Source of the DNA: Armigeres subalbatus
Taxonomy: Eukaryota; Arthropoda; Insecta; Diptera; Culicidae
Assembly: GCF_024139115.2 (NCBI RefSeq)
Contig: NC_085141.1
Location: forward strand, 224,674,307-224,738,306
Length of the DNA: 64,000 bases
Direction of reading: 5' to 3'
Below the pieces are notes generated by a model. It had not been told where the DNA came from, searched no databases, and saw nothing but the letters and a program-made list of their open reading frames with translations. The translations under genes and the position numbers were made by a program. Positions 11,696 to 23,285 of the stretch are shown here, one piece after another (positions within the stretch are counted from its first letter, which is position 1; the number at the start of each line of letters is the position of its first letter).

Positions 11696-12165
11696 ATAAC
11701 ATGGATATTGTCGGCCGAACATTTGCAACGGTGGCAGAACTGTACACCTTTGACTGAAGCAAGCAAGCAACAAAAGTTAAGGTGGTGAATGCATCGAAGA
11801 CAAAGTGCATAATAGTGGGCGGAACCGAGCGCAACAGGTCCCGCCTGGAAATCAGTGTTACGAGACGGGGATACTTTCGAGGTGGTCGATGAATTCGTCT
11901 ACTAACGACTTATAATACTGTTAGTTGTGGAATACGAAGGCGCATCATCTGTGGAAGTCGGGCCTACTACGGGCTCCAGAAGAAACTGCAGTCAAAAAAG
12001 ATTTACACTCGCACCAAATGTGCCATATACAAAAGGTCCGAAAGATCGGTAGTCATCTTCGGAAATGAAACTTGGACCATGTTCGAAAAGGATCTGCAAA
12101 CACTCGGAGTATCCGAGAGACGGGTGCTTGGGACATTTTTGGCGGTGTGCGAGAAGACGTTGTGT
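11696..12165 (+). pseudogene. RTE family D fragment, RT palm to C-terminus
   Basis: Plus-strand frames read DIVGRTFATVAEL, ASKTK, GSRAYYGLQKKL, ETWTMFEKDLQ and SERRVLGTF in order, matching the region after the RT FADD block in RTE-type proteins such as the 15.9-kb copy. There are stops and frameshifts throughout. It begins just after the satellite and ends near 12165. It is the same subfamily as the fragment at 5276-5500. Confidence 0.75.
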
Positions 12166-12169
12166 GGTG

Positions 12170-15100
12170 ATCACACCGAGAGATCCGCATCATCCGTAAA
12201 TTTGGCCAATTCGCGATTTTTTTTCGAAACCTTTAACCATTTGTACGAGTCTATTGCATATGTAATCAATAGTGAACGTCTTCTATGACCCTCAAATTCT
12301 TCTGAAATGGTCCTCCGGAAGATCGAGAACATCCATACAAATGACCAATTTCGCAATTTCGCGATTTTTTTGCTAACATTTTTGGCCAAATAATTGTATT
12401 ATCCTCATCCGATGTTTATTGGGATTGAAGACGGCCATACAAGTGAAGTCGAAGTATATATTTATAAAGGTGCACATGTGCTCCTACTAAACTTCGTTAG
12501 TTCCGAATAGATGCATCGCCATACACTTGTGGGGTCTCCATTAGGCGGGCATATAAAAGCTTTCAATTAATAACTGAGGAAATGCTAATCGAATACTCAG
12601 TTGAAATGCAGGCCAAGTTCCAGTTGGAATGTAGAGCCTTGAAGAAGAAGAACAAGAAGAAGAAGAAATAATTGCGAAGCTCTGTAACGAACTTTTGGAA
12701 TTGGCCACTTTTACGAATGTTTCGGGTCTCCCAGAGCACCGTTAAAAAAATCTAATATTGGGTCCTTTCACATTCGTTTTATTTTTTTTTTTTTTTGTAG
12801 AATGAAATTTAGGAATTGGTCATTTTTACAGATCTTCCGGATCTCCCAGCGGCTTTCCGATGACCACACAATGGGTGAAATTGCTCTAAATGATGTATAT
12901 ATGATTAAGAACTAGAAATATCAGAGCACATATTCGTAAACAATTTTGTAAACGAAACTCCTAATTTATATAGGTGCCTAATTGAGAAGCTCAAACTGTA
13001 TCTCTTTGACACAGGTTCTCCGGGACTAACGAGGTAGATTTGGATAAATCACCTCATTGCAGGAACCTTCAGCTTTCATTTGGTGTCAAAATTTCGAAAA
13101 TCAGTTGAAATTAGAGTTTTTGGTATTGTGATGACATCTTGGGTCAAAATGGACCCCAGTGCACAATGCGTAATTTTTTAATGCATTAGAAAGGTTAATA
13201 TCACCCTTAGCCGCAAACAAAGTGATAACATGTTAACTCTTCCAAACTAGAGGGGAAATGAGTGCCTCTTCATCGCGATAGGGATCCACTTTGCTCGCGA
13301 ACATCCAATTTTAGTCTCTGTTGCTCCTGCACATTGTATCGTTCTCTCGCCAGAAGCACATGTAGTTGCACTTGCACTCAATATTTTGTTCCTTGCTCTT
13401 GGCCGCCACGGATGGCTGACCGGTCGGGTGTCGCGTGCTCTCTTTCTCCATCAATGCCAAACAATCTCGACCACATCCTCGCCAGTCAGCATGTGCAACG
13501 GTATGCACACGCCGGGCATCAGTCTGCCGTATGGAAGATATACGCTTTATAAAAATATAAACTGACGATAGAATCTGAATGATAGAACATAAAATTTCAA
13601 TGGTCGCTAAAATACCTATCTAAAACGAATAAAAAAGATCTTGTTTGTAATAGACAATTAATGTTTCTCATTGTTCGAACAAACATTTTAATCCAGTTTT
13701 AAATGTCTCTCTATATTTTATTCATAATTATCTAAGGCTGAAGGTGTAAAGATAATATTCCCTCTTTTCATGGGACGTTCATTTAGCTCCACCAGTCTGT
13801 GAGCCCGCCAGATTGCGAATATGTGTTTGGTGGATGTGAGAATTTTTTATGCACAAATTTGATCTTTTTTATGACCGTCGTCATCACCATCAGCTACCGC
13901 GAAGCCGTTTGCTGTTTTTTTGCTCGTTTGGACGCGCTTGTTCTGCCCATGCGCATTCGATTTGTTATTTTAGACATTTTATTCTTTCCCGCGTGCCGCG
14001 CCAGGGCTTCGCTTCCTATTTCCTCCGCGTTCCGCGGCGAGATGCATTGCATTGTGAATCGACGACTCACTCGGCCTGTTGTTATAATATGTACACATTT
14101 GAGTCTCCTCTTTGGATTTGCAACCTCCCTGCTTGATGTGGCGCGCGGGTGAAGATACGTGGGAAGTCCTAAAGGTGATTGTCGGTCAGTCGGCGGCGGG
14201 GACAGGTGCCAGTTTCAGGTGCAGATTGAGTACAGGAGGATGTCTTTGTTGATGAGTTGGCGGGGATTTAGTAATGCACAGCAGAACATTCGATCAAGTG
14301 TATTTTTCTTTTTCGAGCGCAAAGATACTGAAAGGCGATAGAATCAATCAACAATTTGAAGAAAATGGTAGTTTTTATGTCTTTATTGGGAGAAATGTTT
14401 TACTTGGAACAATAAATCGAGGGGCTTATTCCGGTTCCAATCAAACAATAAAATACAAACAAAATTTGGGTCAAATAGTTAAATTAGTCAGACAGGTCAT
14501 TTCCATACAGTCAGAAATACGCTTTTTTGTCAGTTTTGAAGAAAAATGAAGAATATAACACATCAGAAGAAGATCTTCAAGGTACCAACATTTACATAAG
14601 TGGATTTCTTATAGGATTTATTAGAATTAGATTCTGGTTGCGTTCTGCGACTTGACTAAGAAAGCGAATCGATAAGCATCAGAAAGCTCATTTTACATCT
14701 CTAGCAAAAAACACCTCGCAAAGATTACAAAAGTTAGGTCGTCAACCTCTCCAGATATTTCGTTCCGTTTGTCCAATTTTCTCAACAACACGATTGCATT
14801 GGCGGGTTTTGTCTTCAGCAACGCTACTCATGCTGGATGTGACGTTTCGATGCCGGTTCGTTCGTTCTTTCTGCTTAGCTTGTTAATCATTTCTCACTTG
14901 GCCAGTCTGCACCAGAACGACGCAAAATCGACATCATAAACGGGTAGGCACATATTTGCTCGATCCGTTGGAAGATTTATTATTTGTTTATCGATATGTA
15001 ATCCGAGCGATGCAAATGTCCTATATGTAGAGGGTGCACCACGTCGATCGTGGTGCAGCAAGGTGTGAAATTCGAAATGACGAATTACCAGTCAGGAAAG

Positions 15101-15885
15101 TGAAAAATTTTACACGCTCAAGCTGGATTGTATGCCTGGTACACGTACACATGTTTATTCCGCGAATAACAAGACAAAATGCTTTTATTTTATATGTGGA
15201 AAACGGGAATGGAATACTGCTCCTGGACCACACCTCATAGCTCGTATGTTCATCCTATCATAAACAAAGCAATGAAACTAACTTGATTTGTTTGTTATTG
15301 TTGTGATTTATTTCAGCACTGAGCAGAGCACGCATGTTGACAAAAATAATCAGTTCCCCTATTCAATATCTAACAAACATAAAAATTGAATTCTGCTAAA
15401 AACTAATTCTAAATAACCCAACTGAATGGTCATCAGGACGAACAATTTAAAAAATCGATTGATGGCTTGTCGTTAAATTAAAAATTAGAAAAATTCAGAT
15501 ATGAGGTATATTAGAATCTAATAATTAGATACCACTTTTCGAGTTGAAGGTTCGTCGTTTGAAATTTTTTCTTGACTACGTTGAAGTCATTTGCATGCTT
15601 TATGTTAGTAGAAGAATACTAAATGATTTCAAAAAATGGATTTGATTTTGACCCCAAAAAAGGCTGTCTCAAGAAAAAAAAAGCCTTCCAGAGGGCACGG
15701 AAGGTAAGCATATTCAAAATTATATGAGCACATGGAGACGCATGGTGCATCAATTTATGATAAAACTCTATAATTTCCATAACATATGGTCATTTTCGAA
15801 GAAAGAAAAATCAGAAGGGTTATGTAGGGGAAGGGGGCGGGGCAATTGCCGTGAAGCGTTAGGGAGCCGAAATCAAGTTTAACCA
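12170..15885. other. Unassigned region, partly GC-richer
   Basis: A short (AAG)n run lies at 12643-12668. The part from about 13250 to 14250 is less AT-rich and contains overlapping frames in several phases (for example plus 13799-14152), but none has a recognisable domain or splice structure. A short hairpin, TGCACCACGTCGATCGTGGTGCA-like, sits near 15035-15058. I can name no gene here. Confidence 0.5.
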
Positions 15886-15901
15886 TTTTATCTATTTATC
15901 A

Positions 15902-17800
15902 TCAGACTAAGGCCGGAGTGGCCTGTGCTGCACATAAAAGACTTCTCCATTCAGCTCGGTTCATGGCTGCACTTCGCCAACCACGCAGTCTGCGGAGGGT
16001 CCGCAAGTCGTCCTCCACCTGATCGATCCACCTTGCCCGCTGTGCACCTCGCCTTCTTGTTCCCGTCGGATCGTTGTCGAGAACCATTTTCACCGGATTA
16101 CTGTCCGACATTCTGGCTACGTGCCCGGCCCACCGCAGTCTTCCGATTTTCGCGGTGTGAACGATGGATGGTTCTCCCAACAGCTGATGCAACTCGTGGT
16201 TCATTCGCCTCCTCCACGTACCGTCCGCCATCTGCAACCCACCATAGATGGTACGCAACACTTTCCTTTCGAAAACTCCCAGTGCGCGTTGGTCCTCCAC
16301 GAGCATCGTCCAGGTCTCGTGTCCGTAGAGAACTACCGGTCTTATAAGCGTTTTGTAGATAGTCAGTTTGGTACGGCGGCGAACTCTATTCGATCGGAGC
16401 GTCTTGCGGAGTCCAAAGTACGTACGATTTCCAGCCACTATGCGTCTCCGAATTTCTCTGCTGGTATCGTTATCGGCGGTCACCAGTGAGCCCAAGTACA
16501 CGAATTCTTCAACCACCTCGATTTCGTCACCACCGATACAAACTCGTGGTGGGTGGCTCACATAGACCTCTCTTGAGCCTCTTCCTATCATGTACTTCGT
16601 CTTCGACGTGTTGATGACTAGTCCAATCCGTTTAGCTTCGCTTTTCAGTCTGATGTAGGCTTCCTCCATCCTCTCAAAGTTACGTGCCATGATATCAATG
16701 TCGTCGGCGAAACCAAATAACTGGACGGACTTCGTGAAAATCGTACCACTCGTGTCAATCCCTGCCATTCGTATTACTCCCTCCAAAGCGATGTTGAATA
16801 GCAGACACGAAAGACCATCACCTTGCCGTAACCCTCTACGGGTTTCGAAGGGACTCGAGAATGCCCCTGAAACTCGAACTACGCACATCACCCGATCCAT
16901 CGTCGCCTTGATCAACCGTATCAGTTTATCCGGAAATCCGTTTTCGTGCATTAGCTGCCATAGCTGGTCCCGATCGATTGTATCATATGCGGCTTTGAAG
17001 TCGATAAATAGATGATGTGTGGGCACGTTGTATTCGCGGCATTTCTGCAATACCTGACGTATGGCGAACACCTGGTCTGTGGTAGAGCGTTCACACATAA
17101 ATCCCGCCTGGTACTGCCCCACGAACTCTCTTGCAATTGGTGTTAGTCGACGGCATAAAATTTGGGAGAGTACCTTGTAGGCGGCGTTCAGCAATGTGAT
17201 TGCGCGGTAGTTGCTACAATCCAGCTTATCGCCCTTTTTGTAGATGGGACACACGACACCTTCCATCCACTCCTGCGGCAGAACCTCATCCTCCCAAACC
17301 TTGGTAATCACCCAGTGCAGCGCTCTAGCCAGTGCTTCACCACCGTGTTTAAACAGCTCTCCTGGTAGTTGGTCAACTCCAGGGGCTTTGTTGTTTTTCA
17401 GCCGGCCGATCTCCTCCTGGATTTCCTGGAGATTCTGAGCCGGAAGTCGCATGTCCTGCGCGCGTGCTCCTAGGTTCATTACCATACCGCCACCGTTGTC
17501 TGCCATATCGCCATTCAGGTGCTCTTCGTAGTGCTGCCGCCACCTTTGGATCACCTCACGCTCGTTCGTAAGAAGGTTCCCGTTTATGTCCTTACACATA
17601 TCGGGCTGTGGCACGTGGCCCTTACGTGAACGGTTCAACTTCTCATAGAACTTTCGTGCGTTATTAGCGCGGTACAGTTCCTCCGTCTCTTCACGGTCTC
17701 GATCTTCCTGCTGGCGCTTTTTCCTCCGGAAAATCGAGTTTTGTCTGTTCCGCGCCCGTTTGTATCGTGCCTCGTTCGCCCTCGTGCGGTGTTGCAGCAA
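15902..17800 (-). CDS. Reverse transcriptase ORF, RTE family B (632 codons, open)
   Basis: The predicted protein holds a basic N-terminal linker (residues 1-60), then RT blocks: NNKAPGVDQLP (136-146), PIYKKGDKLDCSNYR (185-199), QAGF and RST (231-240), FIDFKAAYD with catalytic Asp267, RGLRQGDGLS (322-331) and FADD (364-367). The C-terminal part includes ETWTM, WRRRMNHEL, WAGHVARM and a GTRRRGAQRARW basic block. All three catalytic aspartates are present. The first Met is only the start of the open stretch; the native protein should continue upstream into an endonuclease that is frameshifted here. The frame stays open to its stop, but a functional full-length product is unlikely. Confidence 0.88.
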   Translation of the reverse strand: MLQHRTRANEARYKRARNRQNSIFRRKKRQQEDRDREETEELYRANNARKFYEKLNRSRKGHVPQPDMCKDINGNLLTNEREVIQRWRQHYEEHLNGDMADNGGGMVMNLGARAQDMRLPAQNLQEIQEEIGRLKNNKAPGVDQLPGELFKHGGEALARALHWVITKVWEDEVLPQEWMEGVVCPIYKKGDKLDCSNYRAITLLNAAYKVLSQILCRRLTPIAREFVGQYQAGFMCERSTTDQVFAIRQVLQKCREYNVPTHHLFIDFKAAYDTIDRDQLWQLMHENGFPDKLIRLIKATMDRVMCVVRVSGAFSSPFETRRGLRQGDGLSCLLFNIALEGVIRMAGIDTSGTIFTKSVQLFGFADDIDIMARNFERMEEAYIRLKSEAKRIGLVINTSKTKYMIGRGSREVYVSHPPRVCIGGDEIEVVEEFVYLGSLVTADNDTSREIRRRIVAGNRTYFGLRKTLRSNRVRRRTKLTIYKTLIRPVVLYGHETWTMLVEDQRALGVFERKVLRTIYGGLQMADGTWRRRMNHELHQLLGEPSIVHTAKIGRLRWAGHVARMSDSNPVKMVLDNDPTGTRRRGAQRARWIDQVEDDLRTLRRLRGWRSAAMNRAEWRSLLCAAQATPALV

Positions 17801-18374
17801 TCTCGCCCATGCTGCATTCTTCCAATGGCGGATCGAATATTTCTCCAGCCATCTTCAAGAGATGCTGCGCCTAGCTGCTCTTCCGTTGGGAGTGCCACTT
17901 CCAGCTGCTGTGCGTAGTCTTGGGCTAGTCTACCGTCTTATAGCCGCCCAATGTTTAGCCGCGGCGGACGCCTCCGACGCGTGTTGATCACCGTCGAGAG
18001 TTTTGAGCGCAGACATACTGCAACGAGGTCGGATTCAATATTCGCACTGCGGTAAGTGCGTACGTTCGTGATATCGGAGAAGAATTTACCGTCGCTTAGA
18101 ACGTGGTGGATTTGGTTGATTAGGTGATTTCCATGTGGCCTTGTGGATATTCTTGCGGGGGACTACCATTCCGCGGGAGGCTGCAAAGTTTATGCATCGT
18201 TGGCCGTTGTCATTCGATACGGTATGCAGACTATCCGGTCCGATGACCGGTCTATACATTTCCTCCCTTCCTACCTGAGCGTCCATGTCACCGATGACGA
18301 TTTTGACGTCCCGCAGTGGGCATCCATCGTATGTGTGCTCCAGCTGCGCATAGAACGCTTCTTTCTCATCGTCG
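17800..18374 (-). pseudogene. AP-type endonuclease remnant of RTE family B copy 1
   Basis: Pieces on the minus strand (DAQVGREEMYRPVIGPDSLH; ASRGMVV; KATWKSPN) match the endonuclease in copy 2 at 29816-30427. At least two frame changes, a deletion near 17817 and loss of the N-terminal third make it non-functional. Confidence 0.75.
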
Positions 18375-18612
18375 GATCTGGTGGCACAACTGGGTCTCCA
18401 ACACCAAATACCAACTTGAACTTGGGAACGGCAGTGGGGCCGGGTCGGCTACAATTGACGTAGGGACGGAAGCTTAATCTGTAAACAAACATTGACTGCA
18501 ACCCGGCTGGACATCGCAACCGAGGCAGACCCAGAGGCTCATGGCGGAGTAGCCTCTATAAATAAATAAAAGAATTCGACCAAAATCTTACCTGGCAAAA
18601 GGATAAGGCCTC
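18375..18612 (+). pseudogene. Inverted C-terminal fragment of RTE family A
   Basis: On the plus strand the frame reads CNPAGHRNRGRPRGSW, matching the WNPAGHRSRGRPRGSW end of family A encoded on the minus strand at about 9390-9420; the nucleotide match spans about 18425-18560. It lies head-to-head with the family B copy, so the junction at 18374 is an insertion or rearrangement point. Confidence 0.7.
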
Positions 18613-20640
18613 GCTTACACGCACGTTTCATTTTACTCACTGACTGAGTAAAATTGTATTCCCGTCTCTTTTCCCACATAAATCTTACTCATTTTTCATA
18701 AGAAGTAGATCTACTCAGTTGGTGGAATTTTGGTTGTTCCACTTTTAACGAAAAATCGGTAAAATTTCCGTGAGAAAAAACGACGACAATATAATTTCAC
18801 TCGAACGAGCGTTTAGGATGGAGATCTTTCGATTCGGTACTTTGCACCACTAAGGGTGCACATAACACATAAGTGAGTAAGTTACAGTTAGTAAGCTAGT
18901 TAGTCAAGCTAGATTATCCGAGGACTCAAGGAAATACCTGACAATTGATATCAAGGAGCATAATTGTCGCTGAAAAACAAGAAACAAACAAGAAATACTA
19001 GTCTATTGGTTTATTAGGCTGGCCATTGATGGTTAACTTTTTGTTTGTCATGTTCCATATTACGAGAACCAAGGTTGCAATTTAGATCTTTAAGCTGATT
19101 TTAAGTTAGCTTTTGTAATGGATTGCTTTTCTGTTTTCACTATTGTAACATATATTTCAAAATTAAATTTCAGCAATAAATAATAATTGATAAGCTCCTT
19201 CTCTGTTACTGTGTGGGCAAGCCATCTCACCGAAAAGACAGGAATTGCTATGGTGATACCGATGATGCTGTTTATCCTGCGACGAGAATGAAAACGAAAC
19301 TGAAAATGAAAGAAAAACAATCCCATTTTCCCCCTTCTGGCGGTAGTGCCCTCACTCGTCTGCTAGAGCACAGCCCGAGCGGCTGCCGTTTATTTTTCTT
19401 GTATTTTCATTCTTGTTTTCATTGTACGACGTTGTATTTTTACTGCTTCTGTTTCAGAGTTGAATATCAAAACTATGTCAGGTAGTATCTACTTAGTAGA
19501 AAGGTCGGAACGGATTGCCAGAAGGATGGTCTCGAATGTGTAAAACCAGATTGTGATGTTGGTAAAAGCATTCAGAATTTGAGTCTTTGAATTGAGTTAA
19601 TCTTTAAATTCTAATTTGGACATCATAATGTTCATTTCTTCCCAAGAATTTGATACTAATTTATTTACTATGGTAACGCAATTATTGTTTTATTGTTTGC
19701 AAATAATCCAATCAGTTTGACATGTTCATGTAAATTACTCATTTATTTTGCAATGATGAAGCATGTGCTGATTTAAACACATACTATCATTCGATTGTTT
19801 AAATTCACTCTTTCATTAGCATTCGTTTGTTATCATTATAAACGCGGAGTATTAATTAAGATATGGAAGAAATTAAAACTGGATTTCCTCCTTGTAGTGC
19901 TTACTTCGTTGGAAATGCAGCATCACGCCAAGAAGATACTGACCTGCTCTCGATTAAGCGGGTAACTCCTTCTGTCACTGCATCATCGACTCGCTGGTTC
20001 GTTGATTTGCTTTCGTTCTTCTCTGGATGCGTCGCTGCAGTTCGTGGATTCGGAATCCAAGGGATAAGCATTTATGAATGATTATTCGGCATTTTATTCA
20101 TATCGTTAGCCCTTTCAATGCTTTCTAAATTCAAAGTAATGTACCAAATATATTGTGACGCTCCCTTTTTTTCAATTTTGTTTAAATTTAGTAAATTGCC
20201 AACAGGAATAAAAAATTAAAGGTGTTGAATTAAATTACATTTCACGATAAATAAAAGTCTTAAATTGATGTTTCATGTCATGCCATGCTACCATGCGTCA
20301 TAGAATTCACTCGAAACCATGTTAATTTAGTAAACTATTCAAATTTCCAATCTCCAAAGGGATGAAATGGCGTTAACATACGTGTACGTACATACGTGCA
20401 TGAGGTGAGCAGATATTAATTGAAAATAACTCGAAACGCCTGGGCGGAGATGACGCAGAGAGCTTCCCAACAAGATCGCAATGATAATTAAAAAGTTGAA
20501 AAGGGATACGGAGGGATATGGTGATACCAAATGATAGTGATCTTTTCAATCGGCAAAACGAATGCTGACTAATTAGCTTACATGCACGCTCGTGTGCAAC
20601 AGTCATAAGGAGGGTAGAGGAAATCATTCATCATTCGGCA
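18613..20640. other. Unassigned AT-rich region
   Basis: No gene or transposon ends are recognised. Short frames such as plus 19863-20081 have no visible domain. Confidence 0.45.
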
Positions 20641-20644
20641 GTTT

Positions 20645-20712
20645 CGTGTCATATATAAAAGAGCGGGTTCTTAGCAGAACTCAAAAGCAACTAACTTCTG
20701 TATTATAAATCA
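20645..20712 (+). promoter_or_regulatory. Possible RNA polymerase II core promoter
   Basis: A good TATA box, CATATATAAAAGAGCGGG, is followed about 30 bp later by CTTAGCAGAACTC, which could hold an initiator. No downstream gene is recognised, so this rests on motif spacing alone. Confidence 0.2.
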
Positions 20713-20913
20713 ATTGAAATTTTATGATTTAATCAATTTTTTTCTGGGAAACCAGTTAATTAAATGATCTATATTTTTTTTTTTTGCTAAATGAATCTGA
20801 TAAAAGATTGTTAGTGAATTTTATGCTCCAAAAACGCACATTCTGATGACTTTTGTCATAGTCATGGAACTATTGGTGGATTTTCAATATGCGACTTGCA
20901 TTGTTCTTCAATA

Positions 20914-21421
20914 GTTAGGGTAAAAGACCCAATAGTGGAGGAACTAAGCACATTCCATCACTATTTTTTGGTGTACATCAAGCCTATACTTCATTTCACC
21001 TACCTCAAATATGCATACGGATAGTCACTAATTGTGCTTCAAAAGAAAAGTTTCGCAATTGCAGCAGCATCCGTCATTGTTATCTAAGATGATACCTCCA
21101 ATTATTGGTGCAGTGTTCCAATAGTTGTGATATTTTTAAATTCGTGTTCCTATAGTTGCGAATCCCATTGTTTTTATATGGGACTCGCAACTATGGGAAC
21201 ACTACCGCAACTATTGGTGCAAAGGCAAGATAAAGATAATGTATTTTAGTGATAATTTACTGATTTTGAGGGAAATCCAAACCGATTTTCTTTATTTCAC
21301 CTAATCACAGGACAACAGTTTGATTGAATATATGGGTTGCTGCGTTAAATACGTAGATTTTGTATAAACAACACTACCGCAACTACAGGAACACCCACGA
21401 CTATCGGATCAATTACCCTAC
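20914..21421. mobile_element. MITE with TAGGGTAA inverted ends
   Basis: The left end TAGGGTAAAAGACCCAATAG is matched by ACTATCGGATCAATTACCCTA, the imperfect reverse complement, at the right end. The interior repeats GCAACTAT(A/T)GGAACAC several times in both orientations around 21110-21220 and 21370. There is no open frame of note. The target duplication is not clear. Confidence 0.55.
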
Positions 21422-22002
21422 TGGAATACGCATACAAGTGAAAGGAAGTCGGACAACATGAGACATCAGCTACAGGTGTGAGACAAAATGGCTGAGATAG
21501 GTAGATTTTTGTCGAAATCCAATATTTCGAGAAGTTCTAATTTTGCGGAGCAAAGAAGAAGCAGCAGACTGAGTGTTCAAATGGCATGCACTGTACGAAA
21601 AGTGTTGATATTTCTTGATATCAAGAATATTCGAGAAAACTAAAATGGTTCAAAATCACATAAATATATGACAAAATGCCTTGAAAATATGTTAACTGGT
21701 TGTGCCGTTGATGTTTGTCTACATTTCTTCGTTTGTGATTCGGTTGTAAGTATAGTGTTTGTAATTTCATGTGTAAAAATATTGCGTTTTAAAGTTTTAT
21801 GATGACGTGATAGAATATGGGCCCAAATCACGCTAAAGATCCTGTAGCTGGATGCTGTAATCATCAAGTTTCAAACCGACTGAAGTCCGACAGAAATATC
21901 TTACGCACCATCTGCGTTACGACCAGCACAGCCTAAAACCGAAGAATAGAAGTTCAAAAATTGGCTGACCCAATCCGGTGTTGCTCACTGGACATTTTAA
22001 AC
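21422..22002. other. Unassigned stretch upstream of RTE copy 2
   Basis: No recognisable feature. It joins RTE family B sequence at about 22003 without the expected 3' tail. Confidence 0.4.
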
Positions 22003-22517
22003 GTCCGATTTTCGCGGTGTGAACGATGGATTGTTCTCCCAACAGCTCATGCAACTCGTGGTTCATTCGCCTCCTCCACGTACCGTCCGCCATCTGCACC
22101 CCACCATAGATGGTACGCAGCACTTTCCTTTCGAAAACTCCAAGTGCACGTTGGTCCTCCACGAGCATCGTCCAGGTCTCGTGTCCGTTGAGGACTACCG
22201 GACTAATGATCGTTTTGTAGATTGTCAGTTTGGTACGGCGGCGAACTCTATTCGATCGGAGCGTCTTGCGGAGTCCAAAGTATGTACGATTTCCAGCCAC
22301 TATGCGTCTCCGAATTTCTCTGCTGGTATCATTTTCGGCAGTCACCAGTGAGCCCAAGTACACAAATTCTTCAACCACCTTGATTTCGTCACCACCGATG
22401 CAAACTCGCGGTGGGTGGCTCATATTGTCTTCTCTTGAACCTCTTCCTATCATGTACTTCGTCTTCGACGTGTTGATGAATAGTCCGATCCGCTTGGCTT
22501 CCCTCTTCAGTCTGATG
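22003..22517 (-). pseudogene. Pol C-terminal part of RTE family B copy 2
   Basis: The minus frame reads ASKTK-type KTKYMIGRGSRE, EFVYLGSLVTAEND, RRRTKLTIYKT, ETWTM and WRRRMNHEL, nearly identical to copy 1. It is missing the WAGHVARM end. Its upstream partner begins at 28557. Confidence 0.85.
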
Positions 22518-22639
22518 TAAAGCTTGATCCACTTAGTATTTGGCCGCACGAAATTAGACATTTCTTTGCCGAAAAAGTACATAAAAAGGTGGTTCAGGTT
22601 TTATTATACAGGGAATTTAGTAAACTTTGAAGGAAAAAA

Positions 22640-23285
22640 TATCGAAAAATTATTCATTTGCATTTCGGATGAATTCTCGGACTTTTCTCCCAATACCACT
22701 CGTTATTTTTTGCACAGTAGAACGGCCAACTTAATCTGCCATTTTTTCACAACACTTCTCCATATAAGATGGTTTTCTGATTGTGCTGTACCATTTCTCA
22801 AGTTTCCCTATGATAATTGCCTAATATTTTTCGTTAGGACGAAAATTTGGACATTTTGGTGGGTTGATAGTTTTTTCAATAACGCCATTATCATTCGGTT
22901 CATACCATTCCATTATATCCAGTCTGTAATGGCAATTTGTTAAGTCAGGCCAAAGCTACACTGGACAGTCGTGTGATTGAATGGATGGCAAAAATCGCTT
23001 CTGAAGACACTCCTCCTTGTATATTTTCTCATTTATGGTCGCTCCAGTGATGGAAACTTTAGTTTTCTTTCCACAACTGCAGATATTTTGACATACCATC
23101 AATTTGTGAGCAATCTTGCTTGCATAGACATATTCAATTTTTCCTGGGGCATTACCCTTCCGTTTGGCAAGGTAAAACTTGTGTCCCGGGAATTGAAAGT
23201 CAATTTTAATATTAATTTTATCGCCCATCAAAATACATCAATTGTATTTTGTCAGAACTTGCTCGACCAGCATTCTTGCGCAATG
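22640..23285 (-). pseudogene. DD37E transposase, catalytic C-terminal half
   Basis: The minus strand reads MLVEQVLTKYN, MMGDKINIKIDF (first Asp near 23221), FPGHKFYLAK, ICSCGKKTK, YKEECLQKRFLP, LWPDLTNCHY (second Asp near 22945) and NPPKCPNFRPNEKY (Glu near 22831). From second Asp to Glu I count 37 residues, and about 91 from the first to the second Asp, which matches the ITmDD37E group of Tc1/mariner transposases. Stops follow CPV, EKY and MAD. The gene is dead. It would cut and join DNA at TA sites. Confidence 0.8.

Larger units (their letters stand above)
15886..18374 (-). mobile_element. RTE-type non-LTR retrotransposon, family B copy 1
   Basis: The minus strand carries endonuclease remnants (17900-18374), a long open RT frame (15902-17800) and a 3' tail of GATAAATAGATAAA type at 15886-15901. 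Compared with copy 2, about 90 bp are missing near 17817, and the endonuclease is broken by frameshifts. The 5' side stops near 18374 where an inverted family A fragment begins. The RT frame is intact, unusual in this window, so the copy may be fairly young. Confidence 0.85.

Noticed and set aside
13262..14152. Overlapping frames in the GC-richer stretch as a host gene
   Set aside because: Several phases are open at once and none shows a domain; GC content alone explains them.
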